Positions 40,206 to 52,400 of a stretch of 64,000 nucleotides of DNA are shown here, piece after piece. Source of the stretch: Alviniconcha marisindica (taxonomy: Eukaryota; Mollusca; Gastropoda; Provannidae); contig JABMCL010000509.1 of assembly GCA_018857735.1 (NCBI GenBank), positions 320,001 through 384,000 on the forward strand, read 5' to 3'. Under the pieces are notes generated by a model. The model was not told the DNA's origin. It did no database searches and saw only the letters and a list, made by a program, of their open reading frames with translations. Numbering within the stretch: position 1 is the first letter of the stretch; each line of letters begins with the position of its first letter. Position numbers and translations under genes: made by a program.

Positions 40206-40321
40206 TTGAGTCGTTGCTACGAGTATTTTATCCAATGAAAATAGACTTCACAATACAGCTATTTCTCGAACAATTTCATTGGCCATCTGTCCGCTGTCTG
40301 ATTTTTGAAGCAAGATGGCGG
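40185..40321. promoter_or_regulatory. Divergent AKAP14/CDC16 promoter core
   Basis: CCGCCATCTTG at 40,191-40,201 is a YY1-type site reading CAAGATGGCGG on the minus strand. CAAGATGGCGG at 40,311-40,321 is the same site on the plus strand and includes the CDC16 start codon. Between them are CCAAT at 40,232 and ATTGG (reverse CCAAT) at 40,278. YY1 elements of this form are known near transcription and translation starts of TATA-less housekeeping promoters, and CCAAT boxes bind NF-Y. No TATA box is seen. Confidence 0.65.
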
Positions 40322-40413
40322 GGGAGAATGTGTGCGAAGTTCCGGAAAGCCACGCGAAAGTGAAATTAAACCTTGATCGGCTTCGTGAAATTGTAAAGAG
40401 GTATATCGACAAG
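40315..40413 (+). CDS. CDC16: CDC16 exon 1
   Basis: 33 codons, MAGENVCEVPESHAKVKLNL then DRLREIVKRYIDK. The ATG has a good context (CAAGATGG) and lies within a YY1-type motif. Donor GTAATA. Confidence 0.9.
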
Positions 40414-43400
40414 GTAATATGGATAGAAAATCATTACTTTCCAGTTTTGATAGAAGTCTTGCCCTTACCAGAATGTTTTGACAGTTGTCATCTAGCACTC
40501 ATCTTCCGCTGATGACCGCCGGTCAAACTCAAAGGTCTTTTTTTGTGGAATGCTTTGATCTTCTGATAAACAGAAGATTTACAGCTGTTACCTACCAGCA
40601 TGTGAAACGGCCCGGTATAATACCGGCGCAAGCGCCGATATGAAACCTTACGTGAGCCGGTGAGGCCTAGCAGTAAGGTGTTACTGTTAGTGTTAGGCTG
40701 GTACTAGTGGTACGCAGAGCGACTTTGGTTTCATTCCGCTTCGGCTCTCTGTTAGCAATCAGAGTGTCATATTACTTTGCCCCTCACAATTAACGAAACA
40801 TTAAAGTGGTTTGCATCGCCGCCCATTTTAGTGCTGGAGTCATTCTGATGGTGACAGTGTTGGCGTCTCGGCCACTGTAGTACATCTTCGGAGACAAGTC
40901 GGCGTTAAACCAGTTTAATCAACCAAGATAATAAGATACCAATATGAATATATATATATATATATATATATATGTGATCATGTGCCTGTGCAGCGGCTAC
41001 GTATACAATACATATGAGACAGCAGCTCTCTGGGCCATCTTATACTGGGTCAAACTGTAAATAGCATCATCATGGCTTGTCAAAATCCTGATCGTCATCA
41101 GGGCTCTCATTAGCAAGTATTTTAAGGAGGTCCCAGGGACTCCCTGCTAGTGCTACAACTTTTAGAGGGTCCCTGGGCACTTTTAAAGGGTCAAGTGTAA
41201 TGACTAATGTGAAACAACAGCTATGCCAAAGTAGTCTGCTTTGGTAAATTGGTATGAACTATGATGCCCTTTGTACTTTGTACAGCTTTGTTCTAGGTTC
41301 AGTTCTGTCAGACAATGCCACTTTTAGTTGTACACTTTTATGTTTGTTGGCTTATTACAGCAGTAATACTAATAGGTTGATTCATAGGCCTGTTCTCATA
41401 TTGCTTGACTATGTCAGTTTGACTTCTTTGGTTGGCAGCCCTGCCAGTGTTGTTTTGGTGGTAGGTATGTTGCTGCATTTGTGTTTGAGTATGTTGAGGT
41501 AACCTGTGTAGTCTGGGAGAATGTGTACTTGTCATGAACAAAATTTTGAGACATATGAACATAATTTCAGTCCAGAGGTGGACTGAGAAAAAAGAGGTAA
41601 CCTGGCATATTTTAGTGTGTCCCATGGGACCCCCTAGACCCAAGTATAGTGCATCCTTTTCAGTTCTAGTGCATAAGGGATGCACATTTGTGCATTAATG
41701 GGAGCCCTGGTCATATTGCCAGCCCAAATGGTATTTTCATTTGTCTGTTGCTTTAAAAAAGGGTTTGCCCTGAAAATGTGCATATTTACCTTGACTGCAG
41801 TGGTTTACATTTGAAATAAGTGTGTTTGTTTTTTAACCTTTTGACTTTTGTGTGTGGATATTTTTTATATTTTTATATAAAATATATATAAATATATAAT
41901 TTTTTATGCCAATTATGGTTTTGTTATTTTGTTCACTGCAGCTGTTCCTCAGTAACTTCAGTAACATAGTTATACATAGTTCAAAGCACCCTTGGCTACT
42001 GCAGCTTGGTGCTGGAGTCAGAAGAACTCAAGAAGTCTTTCGGGGGTACTTGGAATAGAACATGGATACTCAACCAAGTCTCCGACATAGATCACATAAT
42101 GATAAAGTATTGAAGGTAGTGTTAAGTCTCCGACGTAGAGTGATAGACTGCATCACATAATGATAAAGTATTGCCGGTGGTGCTAAGTCTCCGACATAGA
42201 CTGCATCACATAATGATAAAGTATTGCAGGTGGTGCTAAGTCTCTGACATAGACCACATCACATAATGATGAAGTATTGCAGGTAGTGCTAAGTCTTTGA
42301 CATAGACCACATCACATAATGATAAAGTATTGCAGGTGGTGCTAAGTCTCCGACATAGACCACATCACATAATGATAAAGTATTGCAGGTGGTGCTGACC
42401 CATCTTGGACCCCTATTTTTGTATGTGCAGCATGGATGTTTGTTGTTATAAAGCATGACCATGCATCCACATAACTAGTGAAAGAAGTTGTAGTTTTGTA
42501 CTGCCATGTGTTATAATGGCTGCTACTCCACAACACATTGTGATGTAAGTGTTTGCTGCAAGAAAAATGAAATGAAATTCATACAGAGAACAGACAGCAT
42601 AATGCCAATGGGTAACAAAACACATTGTTTGATTACATTTTTTGAGGTAAATGAGACTGGTTGTGGTAAACAAATGCCAAAATTTGCATATAAATTAATT
42701 CTGGGTTTACTTTTTCATTACAGTCTTAGGATTTTAGGCCACAGTTTATGACTGTTGGAAACTATGAAGCTTTGTTTTTACTCTGAAAAAGAAATGTGCA
42801 TGACAAAGTCTGTAAAAATACTTCTAAACAATCAAGTTCATATATATAATATATATAATAGGGATATCATTCTCATTGTGCCTGTTTTGTTTTGTTCCAG
42901 CACCACTATGACTCAGCGCTGTTTTGGGCAGACAAACTTGTGTCACTGTCTGCAGGTATTCACACACATCCTTGATGCTAACATTAGTAGTCTTATCTAG
43001 TGAGAGAAAAAAACTATCACTGATAGTCCGACATGTAGCAGAGTCGGGTGCAAACGTTGATGCAATGATAGTGGATTGAACTTACGATGATGATTTGCAT
43101 CAGTTGCATCTTCAAGATTAGTTTATTGTTTCATCAAAGAAATTAAAACGTGGCTGAACAGTGCTCAGGGCATTGATGAGCACATGATAAATGTAGATTA
43201 TTATTTAAATTATGCATACTTCATTTCACTTGTAAAAAAATTATGTCACAGAATTAACATGTTTACCTGTTTCAGCATTTGCGTACAATTCTTTCTTCAA
43301 TTACAATTTCTCATGGTGTTGTGTACAATGTAGGAAAATGCTAATTTTGGAAGCAGAATATTAGTTGTTAGTATTACACTGAAGGTGGCAATTATTACTG

Positions 43401-46400
43401 TATTACTACTAGTACTGGAAAAAAAGTATAGTTACTCAGTTTATTACTATTAGAAAGGATATATATAATTTATGAAGCATTATTGTTTTCTACTTGCTTT
43501 AAATTTAATGCTATACATTCTGTAAACATCCAGCTGCAAAGAGATCTCAGCATGCCTGTTACTGTGTTAGCTGTGTGTTACCAGGAGCAGTTGAAGACAT
43601 ATACTGGTATGCGCAGACCTTGTACCACACTGGCCAGTACCACAGGGCTGCCACACTGCTCTGTAGCACAAAGCTGGACAAGGTGTGTGAGTCATGCTTT
43701 GTGTGTGTGTGTGCATTTGTATGTGTATGTGTGTGCATGCATATATTAAACCTGCCTATGTATCATGTATGCACACATGTATAAATATAGTACATGTATG
43801 TATACACACAATACATGTCATTGTTTGGCTGTTACAATGTTAGTATCTGTGCTCACATGTCATTGTGTGTGTGTGTGTTCCGGGGGTGGGGGGGAGGGGG
43901 GGGATTAATGTTGTTGAGGTGCTTTTTTGTCACTGCCAGTGTTAGCAGTGTAAAAATATTTATAAATTGCATTTTATCATGGACATTAACTATGCCTGAC
44001 TGTTAACTTTTAAAAGACAGTAAAAGATTAACTTAGTTTAAGCTGTTTTTGAGGCGGGTTTTTGTGTGTGTGCGTGCTATCATCCTGATAGTATATAGTA
44101 TATGCTTCAGGCATTAAAACACTTTTCTTTCTTTGAAAATGGAGTCACGAAATGGAGTCTATGCGTTATGAAGTTTAGCATTTCATATAGTATAGTGTGG
44201 CTTTGGGGATGGTGTTCTGTCAGTTGATCTTGAAAATGAAAGCTGATCTTTTTGGTGAAGAAAAAAAAAGGGGGAAAAAAAGGACACTCATTCAAGTTTT
44301 CAGCTGCATTTAATTTTAAAACATTATCTGTGTGACAATATTTTATTAATTTTCAGAAATTACTTTGGCATACTTAATGCTACGTCATTCTGATTCCTGC
44401 AAAAAGTGCTTCATTTGAATCACTGTAATCACAGTGTATGACAACTGAAGGCTGTTGGGAGCCTGGCTGGTTGGTGTGTTAACTGTTTATGACAGAGACA
44501 CTAAATGGCAGCCTGTTTTCTTCTGTCTCAGCACTATGCAGCCTGCCGTCACCTGCCTGGTTGGTGTGTTAACTGGCATTGACACTAAATCACTAAGTGA
44601 CAGCTTTTTTCTTCTGTCTCAGCACAGTGCAGCCTGCCATGATCTGGCTGGTTGGTGTGTTAACTGTCATCGACACTAAATGACAGCCTGTTTTCTTTTG
44701 TCTCAGCACTATGCAGCCTGCCGTTATCTGGCTGCCAAATGCCACGTAAGTACTGATACTGGCTAGATGTACTTGTTTTGTATGTTACATGTTTTAGTAT
44801 TTTACCCATTAGTTAGCCTAACCACATAATTTGCAGCCTTTTGCTTTCAGTGTGTTAAGCTTTGTGTTTGGTTTGCATTTTGTTAAGACACTGTGTTTGC
44901 TGTGCTCTAGTTCTAAAAAGTATTTGCAACCCTTGGTTAACAAATAAGTGTGATTTTTGTGTGTGATGATGTCAAGAGATGTGTTACCCCCTCCCATTCC
45001 CCTCTCCTGTCCTGTATATGTGTGTGTGAGTGTATGTATGCGCTCTTGTTAATGTAAGGCAGAACCACATGCCTGGACATTACTATTATTGATGGTGTGC
45101 TGATCACTTTCAGTACGAGTGTAAAGAGTGGCAGGAAGCCCTCAACATCCTTGACATGGTGGACATGTCGCTGACACGTACATCTTTCCTCCACTCCAGC
45201 GTCAACCAGCACAACACAGATGTAGACAACAGTCTTCCCATCAAAGGGGTGGGTATCTGTCTAGGGGCATTTCTATGTTTTGGATCCTTTATGCTCCCAA
45301 ATGGTAATACGGTTGAACCCATCAGTGAAAGACCACCACTCTGAGGAGAGACCATCCTCAGAAAAGACCACTGTAACCACCCTGATGAAGGACCACCCTG
45401 ATAGTGATAACTTGATAAGAGACCACCCTGATGAGAGACCACCCTGATGAATGACCACCCCTCCTTTAAGCCCAGTATTTTTTTCTGGGACCTTTCCCTT
45501 CATACTTTTATGTAAATAAACCCCTGTGGAAAGACCAGTCCTCGGTTAAGACCACCTTTGCTTGGTCTGTAAAAAGGGGTTCCAGCATGTCTGCCATATG
45601 GAATTGTGAAGGAATGATGGGTTCCGCTACCACAGCAGTGTGTCACCACCCAAACAAACAGTTAATTCCTAACGTTGCTGTAATTTTTTCTTAATTTTGC
45701 CAGGACTGGATCTTTACTGTGCATTCTGCTATAGTATTATTTGGGAACCTCTTTCATTTGTGCCACTGGTCATTACATGCTGGTCAAGTGTTTGTGTTTT
45801 TTATTTATTAGTTTAGTCTTCCTGAGGACCGTTTTTCTGCCACCAGAATATTTTGCTTTTGATGGAACAGATAATTCTGTTTGCATGCAACGTGCACTTA
45901 AAAAGCATTGATCCTCATGATTCCACCTTCATTGCAACAGATTGAGAACTCCATCAGCTTGCTACGAGGAAGAATTTACGAAGCCATGGACAACCGAGGG
46001 CTGGCCGCTGACTGCTTCAGACGAGCCTTGCAGCAGGATGTGTACTGCTTTGAAGCCTTCGACCTTCTCGTTTCACATCATATGATGTCTGCGCAGGAAG
46101 GTGTGTACTGCCTTCCATGCACTGCCTCTTCTTTTGAACCTCGTTAGCAGCTGGGCTTTATTTTTGCATCACAAGATGCTGGCTCTTGCTTCATGATGGC
46201 GGCACAAAAAGTTGTGCATATACCATGTAAGTCAGACTTCAGCAGAATGCCTTTTGGTGTGTTATTGGGTTGGGATTGACTGATGTCCAGGCAAGAATAT
46301 GTTGGTAGGCATTGCAGGAGGGTGGATGTTTTACACATGCCTGTTGGTGTGTTGTAGGTTATGGTTAAATGGTGTCCATGCAAAAAGGTGTTGGTAGATT

Positions 46401-49400
46401 TAGCAGGAGGGTGGGTGTTTCAAACTTGCCTCTTGATAATGATGATGAAGTGATGCTTAATGTCCTCAGATGTCGGCTGACATATTAGGGACAAGCTGTG
46501 ACCAATGCCGAAGCATGGTTCAATAAATCTTTACGTCCAAGGAAGCAAGAAGGCTCGTTAGGATGGACAGCCCAGGATGGCCACCTCGACTCACACAGCT
46601 CCTGAACTGTAACTTGCCTCTTAGCAGACTGTGTCCCTTTGAAGCCTTCAGAGAGCTGGTGTATGACATACCAGCAGCTTTTTCACATGTCTCAGTGCAT
46701 GGGTGATGCCATATTTGGACTTTGTTGATTGAGTTTAGCAGTGTTGTCCTGTGTTAGAGGCAGCTTTTTACTGAATGTTGTCGGTCAGAAACATTGTGAA
46801 TAATTGCAACAAGTTGGGGGTAAACAGAAAAATCTGCAAGTAGCTTGCCATCAGAATAAAAATAAAAATCATTTGCAGTTCCTGACCAAGATTATTTTCC
46901 CACCAGTTAAGTTGTTGCAATGCTACTGATGTCATCTTGATGTCCCCAACAGACGTGCTAAGCATGCATACATGTCTCATTTCAGAACAAGAGTTGCTGA
47001 GTTCTCTACCCTTGGTCAGCCAGTGCCCGGAGGAGGAGGTGGAACTGTTGAAGTTTCTCTATGAAAACAGGTTAAAAAAGGTATACATCCAGTGGTCAGT
47101 TTCTCTATGAAAACAGTTTAAAAAGGTATACACGTAGCGTGACAGCCATCCTACGGTCAGTTTCTCTATGAAAACAGGATGAAAAAGGTATACCACTAGC
47201 TTGACCATCATCATGCCATCTTTCTGCTCCGGTAAAGTTGTTTGTGAGGTGGTTGATGTGTCAGAATGACCAGACTGGTACACAAAGGTGCAGTGCAGCT
47301 TAGTTTTACTGATGCCATTATTATAAATCGTTGGATTGACAAGGACCTAAGGGGCTTGTGCTTGCTGGTCATGTTTGGCTGCTGATCTTGCACAGCACAC
47401 ACAAATGTGGCCAAGTGCCACTTTGCAGCCAGCAGAGGAAGTTGATGCTGATGATAGTTGGTGGGGATGGCCTCCTGGCAGCACTGTATGTAACAAGAAT
47501 ACACGTGTCGTAGCCAACACATTTTCTGCTGGGAGCACTGTATGTAACAAGAATACACGTGTCGTAGCCAACACATTTTCTGCTGGGAGCACTGTATGTA
47601 ACAAGAATACACGTGTCGTAGCCAACACATTTTCTGCTGGGAGCACTGTATGTAACAAGAATACACGTGTCGTAGCCAACACATTTTCTCTGCTGGGAGC
47701 ACTGTATGTAACAAGAATACACGTGTCGTAGCTAACACATTTTCTGCTGGGAGCACTGTATGTAACAAGAATACACATGTCGTAGCCAACACATTTTCTG
47801 CTGGGAGCACTGTATGTAACAAGAATACACGTGTCGTAGCCAACACATTTTTCTGCTGGGAGCACTGTATGTAACAAGAATACACGTGTCGTAGCCAACA
47901 CATTTTCTGCTGGGAGCACTGTATGAACAAGAATACACTGTCGTAGCCAACACTTTTCTGCTGGGAGCACTGTATGAACAAGAATACGCGTGTCGTAGCC
48001 AACACATTTTCTGCTGGGAGCACTGTATGTAACAAGAATACGCGTGTCCTAGCCAACACATTTTCTGCTGGGAGCACTGTATGTAACAAGAATACACGTG
48101 TCGTAGCCAACACATTTTCTGCTGGGAGCACTGTATGTAACAAGAATACGCGTGTCCTAGCCAACACATTTTCTGCTGGGAGCACTGTATGTAACAAGAA
48201 TACGCGTGTCGTAGCCAACACATTTTCTGCTGGGAGCACTGTATGTAACAAGAATACGCGTGTCCTAACCACACATTTTCTGCTGGGAGCACTGTATGTA
48301 ACAAGAATACACATGTCGTAGCCAACACATTTTCTGCTGGGAGCACTGTATGTAACAAGAATACACGTGTTGTAGCCAACACATTTTCTGCTGGGAGCAC
48401 TGTATGTAACAAGAATACACAGTGTTGTAGCCAACACATTTTCTCTGCTGGGAGCACTGTATGTAACAAGAATACACGTGTTGTAGCCAACACATTTTCT
48501 GCTGGGAGCACTGTATGTAACAAGAATACACGTGTTGTAGCCAACACATTTTCTCTGCTGGGAGCACTGTATGTAACAAGAATACACGTGTCGTAGCCAA
48601 CACATTTTCTCTGCTGGGAGCACTGTATGTAACAAGAATACACGTGTCGTAGCCAACACATTTTCTGCTGGGAGCACTGTATGAACAAGAATACACGTGT
48701 CGTAGCCAACACATTTTCTGCTGGGGAGCACTGTATGCAACAAGAATACGCGTGTCGTAGCCAACACATTTTCTGCTGGGAGCACTGTATGTAACAAGAA
48801 TACGCGTGTCGTAGCCAACACATTTTCTGCTGGGAGCACTGTATGCAACAAGAATACGCGTGTCGTAGCCAACACATTTTCTGCTGGGAGCACTGTATGC
48901 AACAAGAATACGCGTGTCGTAGCCAACACATTTTCTGCTGGGAGCACTGTATGCAACAAGAATACGCGTGTCGTAGCCAACACATTTTCTGCTGGGAGCA
49001 CTGTATGCAACAAGAATACGCGTGTCGTAGCCAACACATTTTCTGCTGGGAGCACTGTATGCAACAAGAATACGCGTGTCGTAGCCAACACATTTTCTGC
49101 TGGGAGCACTGTATGCAACAAGAATACGCGTGTCGTAGCCAACACATTTTCTGCTGGGAGCACTGTATGCAACAAGAATACGCGTGTCCTAACCAACACA
49201 TTTTCTGCTGGGAGCACTGTATGTAACAAGAATACGCGTGTCGTAGCCAACACATTTTCTGCTGGGAGCACTGTATGTAACAAGAATACGCGTGTCGTAG
49301 CCAACACATTTTCTGCTGGGAGCACTGTATGTAACAAGAATACGCGTGTCCTAACCAGCACATTTTCTGCTGGGAGCACTGTATGTAACAAGAATACACA

Positions 49401-52400
49401 TGTTGTAGCCAACACATTTTCTGCTGGGAGCACTGTATGTAACAAGAATACACATGCGTAGCCAACACATTTTTTTGCTGGGAGCACTGTATGTAACAAG
49501 AATACACGTGTCGTAGCCAACACATTTTCTCTGCTGGGAGAACTGTATGTAACATTGAATACACGTGTCGTAGCCAACACATTTTCTGCTGGGAGCACTG
49601 TATGTAACAAGAATACACGTGTCATAGCCAACAAACATAGCCAATATATTTTTTGCGGGTGTTTCACCCAAGAATTGCTTTCAGAGAAATACTAGTACTT
49701 TCTCTGAAAGCAATTCTTGGGTGAAACGCCTTCAGAAAATGTTTCAGCTAAGTATTTTTTATAATTCTATTTTTAAATTGATTGTTCCTGTCCTGTAGGT
49801 AAATCAGTAAAATATACTAATATATGCTTTTTATGTGTGTGAGTCTAATATCACCCCACTGTGAACAGACATCAAATAAAACATTGATTGATTGATTGCT
49901 CATTCGACTGCAGTTGTGCTGTGCTTTGTTTTCATGGTGGTCCCTGCAATCCTAACCTTCACTACAGTAAAGCCCTGCTTGTCTGGTCCTGTCTCGGTGT
50001 TGTGGTGGTCACTTGATGTCAGTTAATATCTACCTTTTGGTCAGGCCTGTTGGTTTGACTTGCAGTATGACAAGCCAGGGACTCACACCATACCAAACAG
50101 TTTGACGCCACTGCTGGAAAATGTGGATGTTGTGGTCAACCTGGCGGAGAGACTCTACTACAACTGCGACTTTCAGGAATGTTTCAAAATTACTAGTGGG
50201 TAGGTGGACAGTTTGTTTATGTGCGGTCTTGTTTTGCCTTGGTTTTGTGGCACTGTAGTGCTTATGTAGTTACTGTGGAGGAGACAATCATGAAAATGGT
50301 GCAGACTGGAAGGTGAATTGTTCAGATGTGAATTGGAGTCAGTTGTTAGATGTATGATCACCATACAGTTTCTGTACAGCGTTTCTTCTTCAGTTTACGC
50401 TGACTGCCTACATTGAAGGTTCCACTTTCAGACTCCTGCTTTTCTTCTTTAGTATAAACGAAAAGCTGCTAAAATTCCAAAGCGAAATCTCAAATCATTT
50501 GGACAACGTTCTTTTAGTTTCATAGCACCATCTCTCTGGAATTCTCTGCCGGCCACTCTAAGAAATGTACCAACACTGTCCAATTCAAATCGCAGCTAAA
50601 AACCTTCTTGTTTGCCCAGGCCTTCCTGTAGAATCTGAAGAAATCTGTGTGTGTGTGTGGCAGTTGAATGTAGATGGATGCATATGGATAGGAGGGGGGG
50701 GGGGGGGGGGGGAGAGCATGAGAGATCTAGGTAAGAGAAGGAGGCATGGGTTGGTGGGTGAAAAGACAGATTCAAATTGGTGTTGTTGTTTGAGATCATT
50801 AAATTAATATTTGTTAATTGCTATATGAGTGGGCAAGCGGAGACTGGTGTGCGCATGTCATTATGTGTGTGTGTGTGTTTCTAATGTTCGATAGGCGATA
50901 ATGGTAATTTAAGCTACAATAATTAAGGTTCTGTTTGCTGAAATGTATGCTAATGTTTTTGTGATAAGATGTTTGTACAGCGCAGTGAGTTTAACTCTGG
51001 TTAAAGAATAGCGCTTTATAAGAATTATTTATTATTATTATTATTATAATGACTGTTGGCAGTCAAGACCTCTGGCTTGAAGTTTTTATGTAATTTCCTT
51101 GGAAAAAATGAATTGCAGCATACATTTATAAATCTTCCTCCCATCACCCCCCAAGAAAATAGGCACAGCAAAAGAAGCTGCATCTTGCTAAACTTTCTTT
51201 TACCACTGAAAGTTTCTATTTATGCTTCAGACCTTTAGAGTCTGTCTTCTATTGTTTGGGCACCATGGTGTTTTTGGTCATTACACCTAACTACACACCT
51301 GTGTACCTGTTTCAAAAGCCATGTGACAGTACACTTACTGCTGTGTGTGTGCAGCGTGTTGAGCAAAGACCCCTACAACAGTCGGTGCCTGCCGCTGCAC
51401 ATAGCTGTGCTGGTGGAGCTGAGGAAGCCCAATGGTAAGTGCAGCGCCAGCCCTCATGAAAGGCTGCCCCTGTCAAAATGGGGATGTGCCCCTGTGGGAG
51501 CAGGGATGGCTCAGTGGTTAGAGCACCGGACTTCTGATTGAAAGGTCATGGGTTTGAGTCCCTGCAGGAGCGGCAGGAGAATTTTGTTCTCCAGGGTCAA
51601 CTTTCTATGCTGACTGGTATGTTGTCATCCGTTCCACCCCTGTATTACCACAGTTGCATGTAAAAGATCCCGGTCATTCTGCCAAAGTGCAGGTGACAGG
51701 TTACAGCTAAACACACATGCAGCTCTGATCATATTTGCAACCAAATGATACCTGCAGGCATAATCAAGCCCACAGCCATAATTTTTAAAGTTTGCAGCCA
51801 TGAATTGGATTTGCTGACTATCAGGCTTGTAGCTACCAGAATCAAGTTTGCTGGTATTAATGAGTTTGCCACCACAATCAGGTTTACAGACACAATCAAA
51901 TCTGCAGCCATTAACTGAATTTGCTACCACAATCAAGCTTGTAGCCAGAATCAAGTTTGCTGCCATTAATAAAGTTTGCCATCACAATCAGGTTTGCAGC
52001 TAGAATAAAGTCTGCAACCATTAATGAAGTTTGCCATCACATTTAAGCTTGCCACCTTGAATGAAGTCTGCAGTCAAATTTCAATTGGCCACTAGCTGTT
52101 GTGTCGGGGAGTTTATGTTCTCTGAAGCAGGGGAGATAATTTTGAAAACTTGCTCATGGTATTTTTGAGGGGAGTGAAAGTATTTGCTTCGTTTCATTTC
52201 TTTGCATTTGTTTCAGCTTTGTTCTATCTGGGTCACAAGCTGGTGGACTTTTATCCAAACAAACCTGTACGTATAATTTTTATTTTTGTTCTCCTTGATA
52301 AAACCAACCAACCCTGTTTCCTTCATGCTGATGGCTGAAGGCAGCTGCAAAATGATCATATTCACAGTGTTGAGTCAGTAGACGTGACCAGGCTTCTTGG

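Noticed and set aside
44532..44648. 44,532 and 44,623 as additional CDC16 exons
   Set aside because: They have an acceptor and ~26 exon bases but no donor, and run into stops. They are partial duplicates of exon 4.
47481..49657. CRISPR-like regular array
   Set aside because: Units are contiguous tandem repeats with no unique spacers, in an animal gene intron.
47211..49667. 818-codon minus-strand open frame
   Set aside because: It is created by the 54-bp VNTR, whose unit is stop-free in all three frames. It overlaps a CDC16 intron and has no conserved or unique part.
49661..49727. microRNA precursor
   Set aside because: Arms are perfectly complementary with no bulges and no conservation can be judged; better treated as a foldback until small-RNA data exist.
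51497..51570. tRNA gene
   Set aside because: A and B boxes are present, but no acceptor stem closes and a SINE body follows; other copies share that body.
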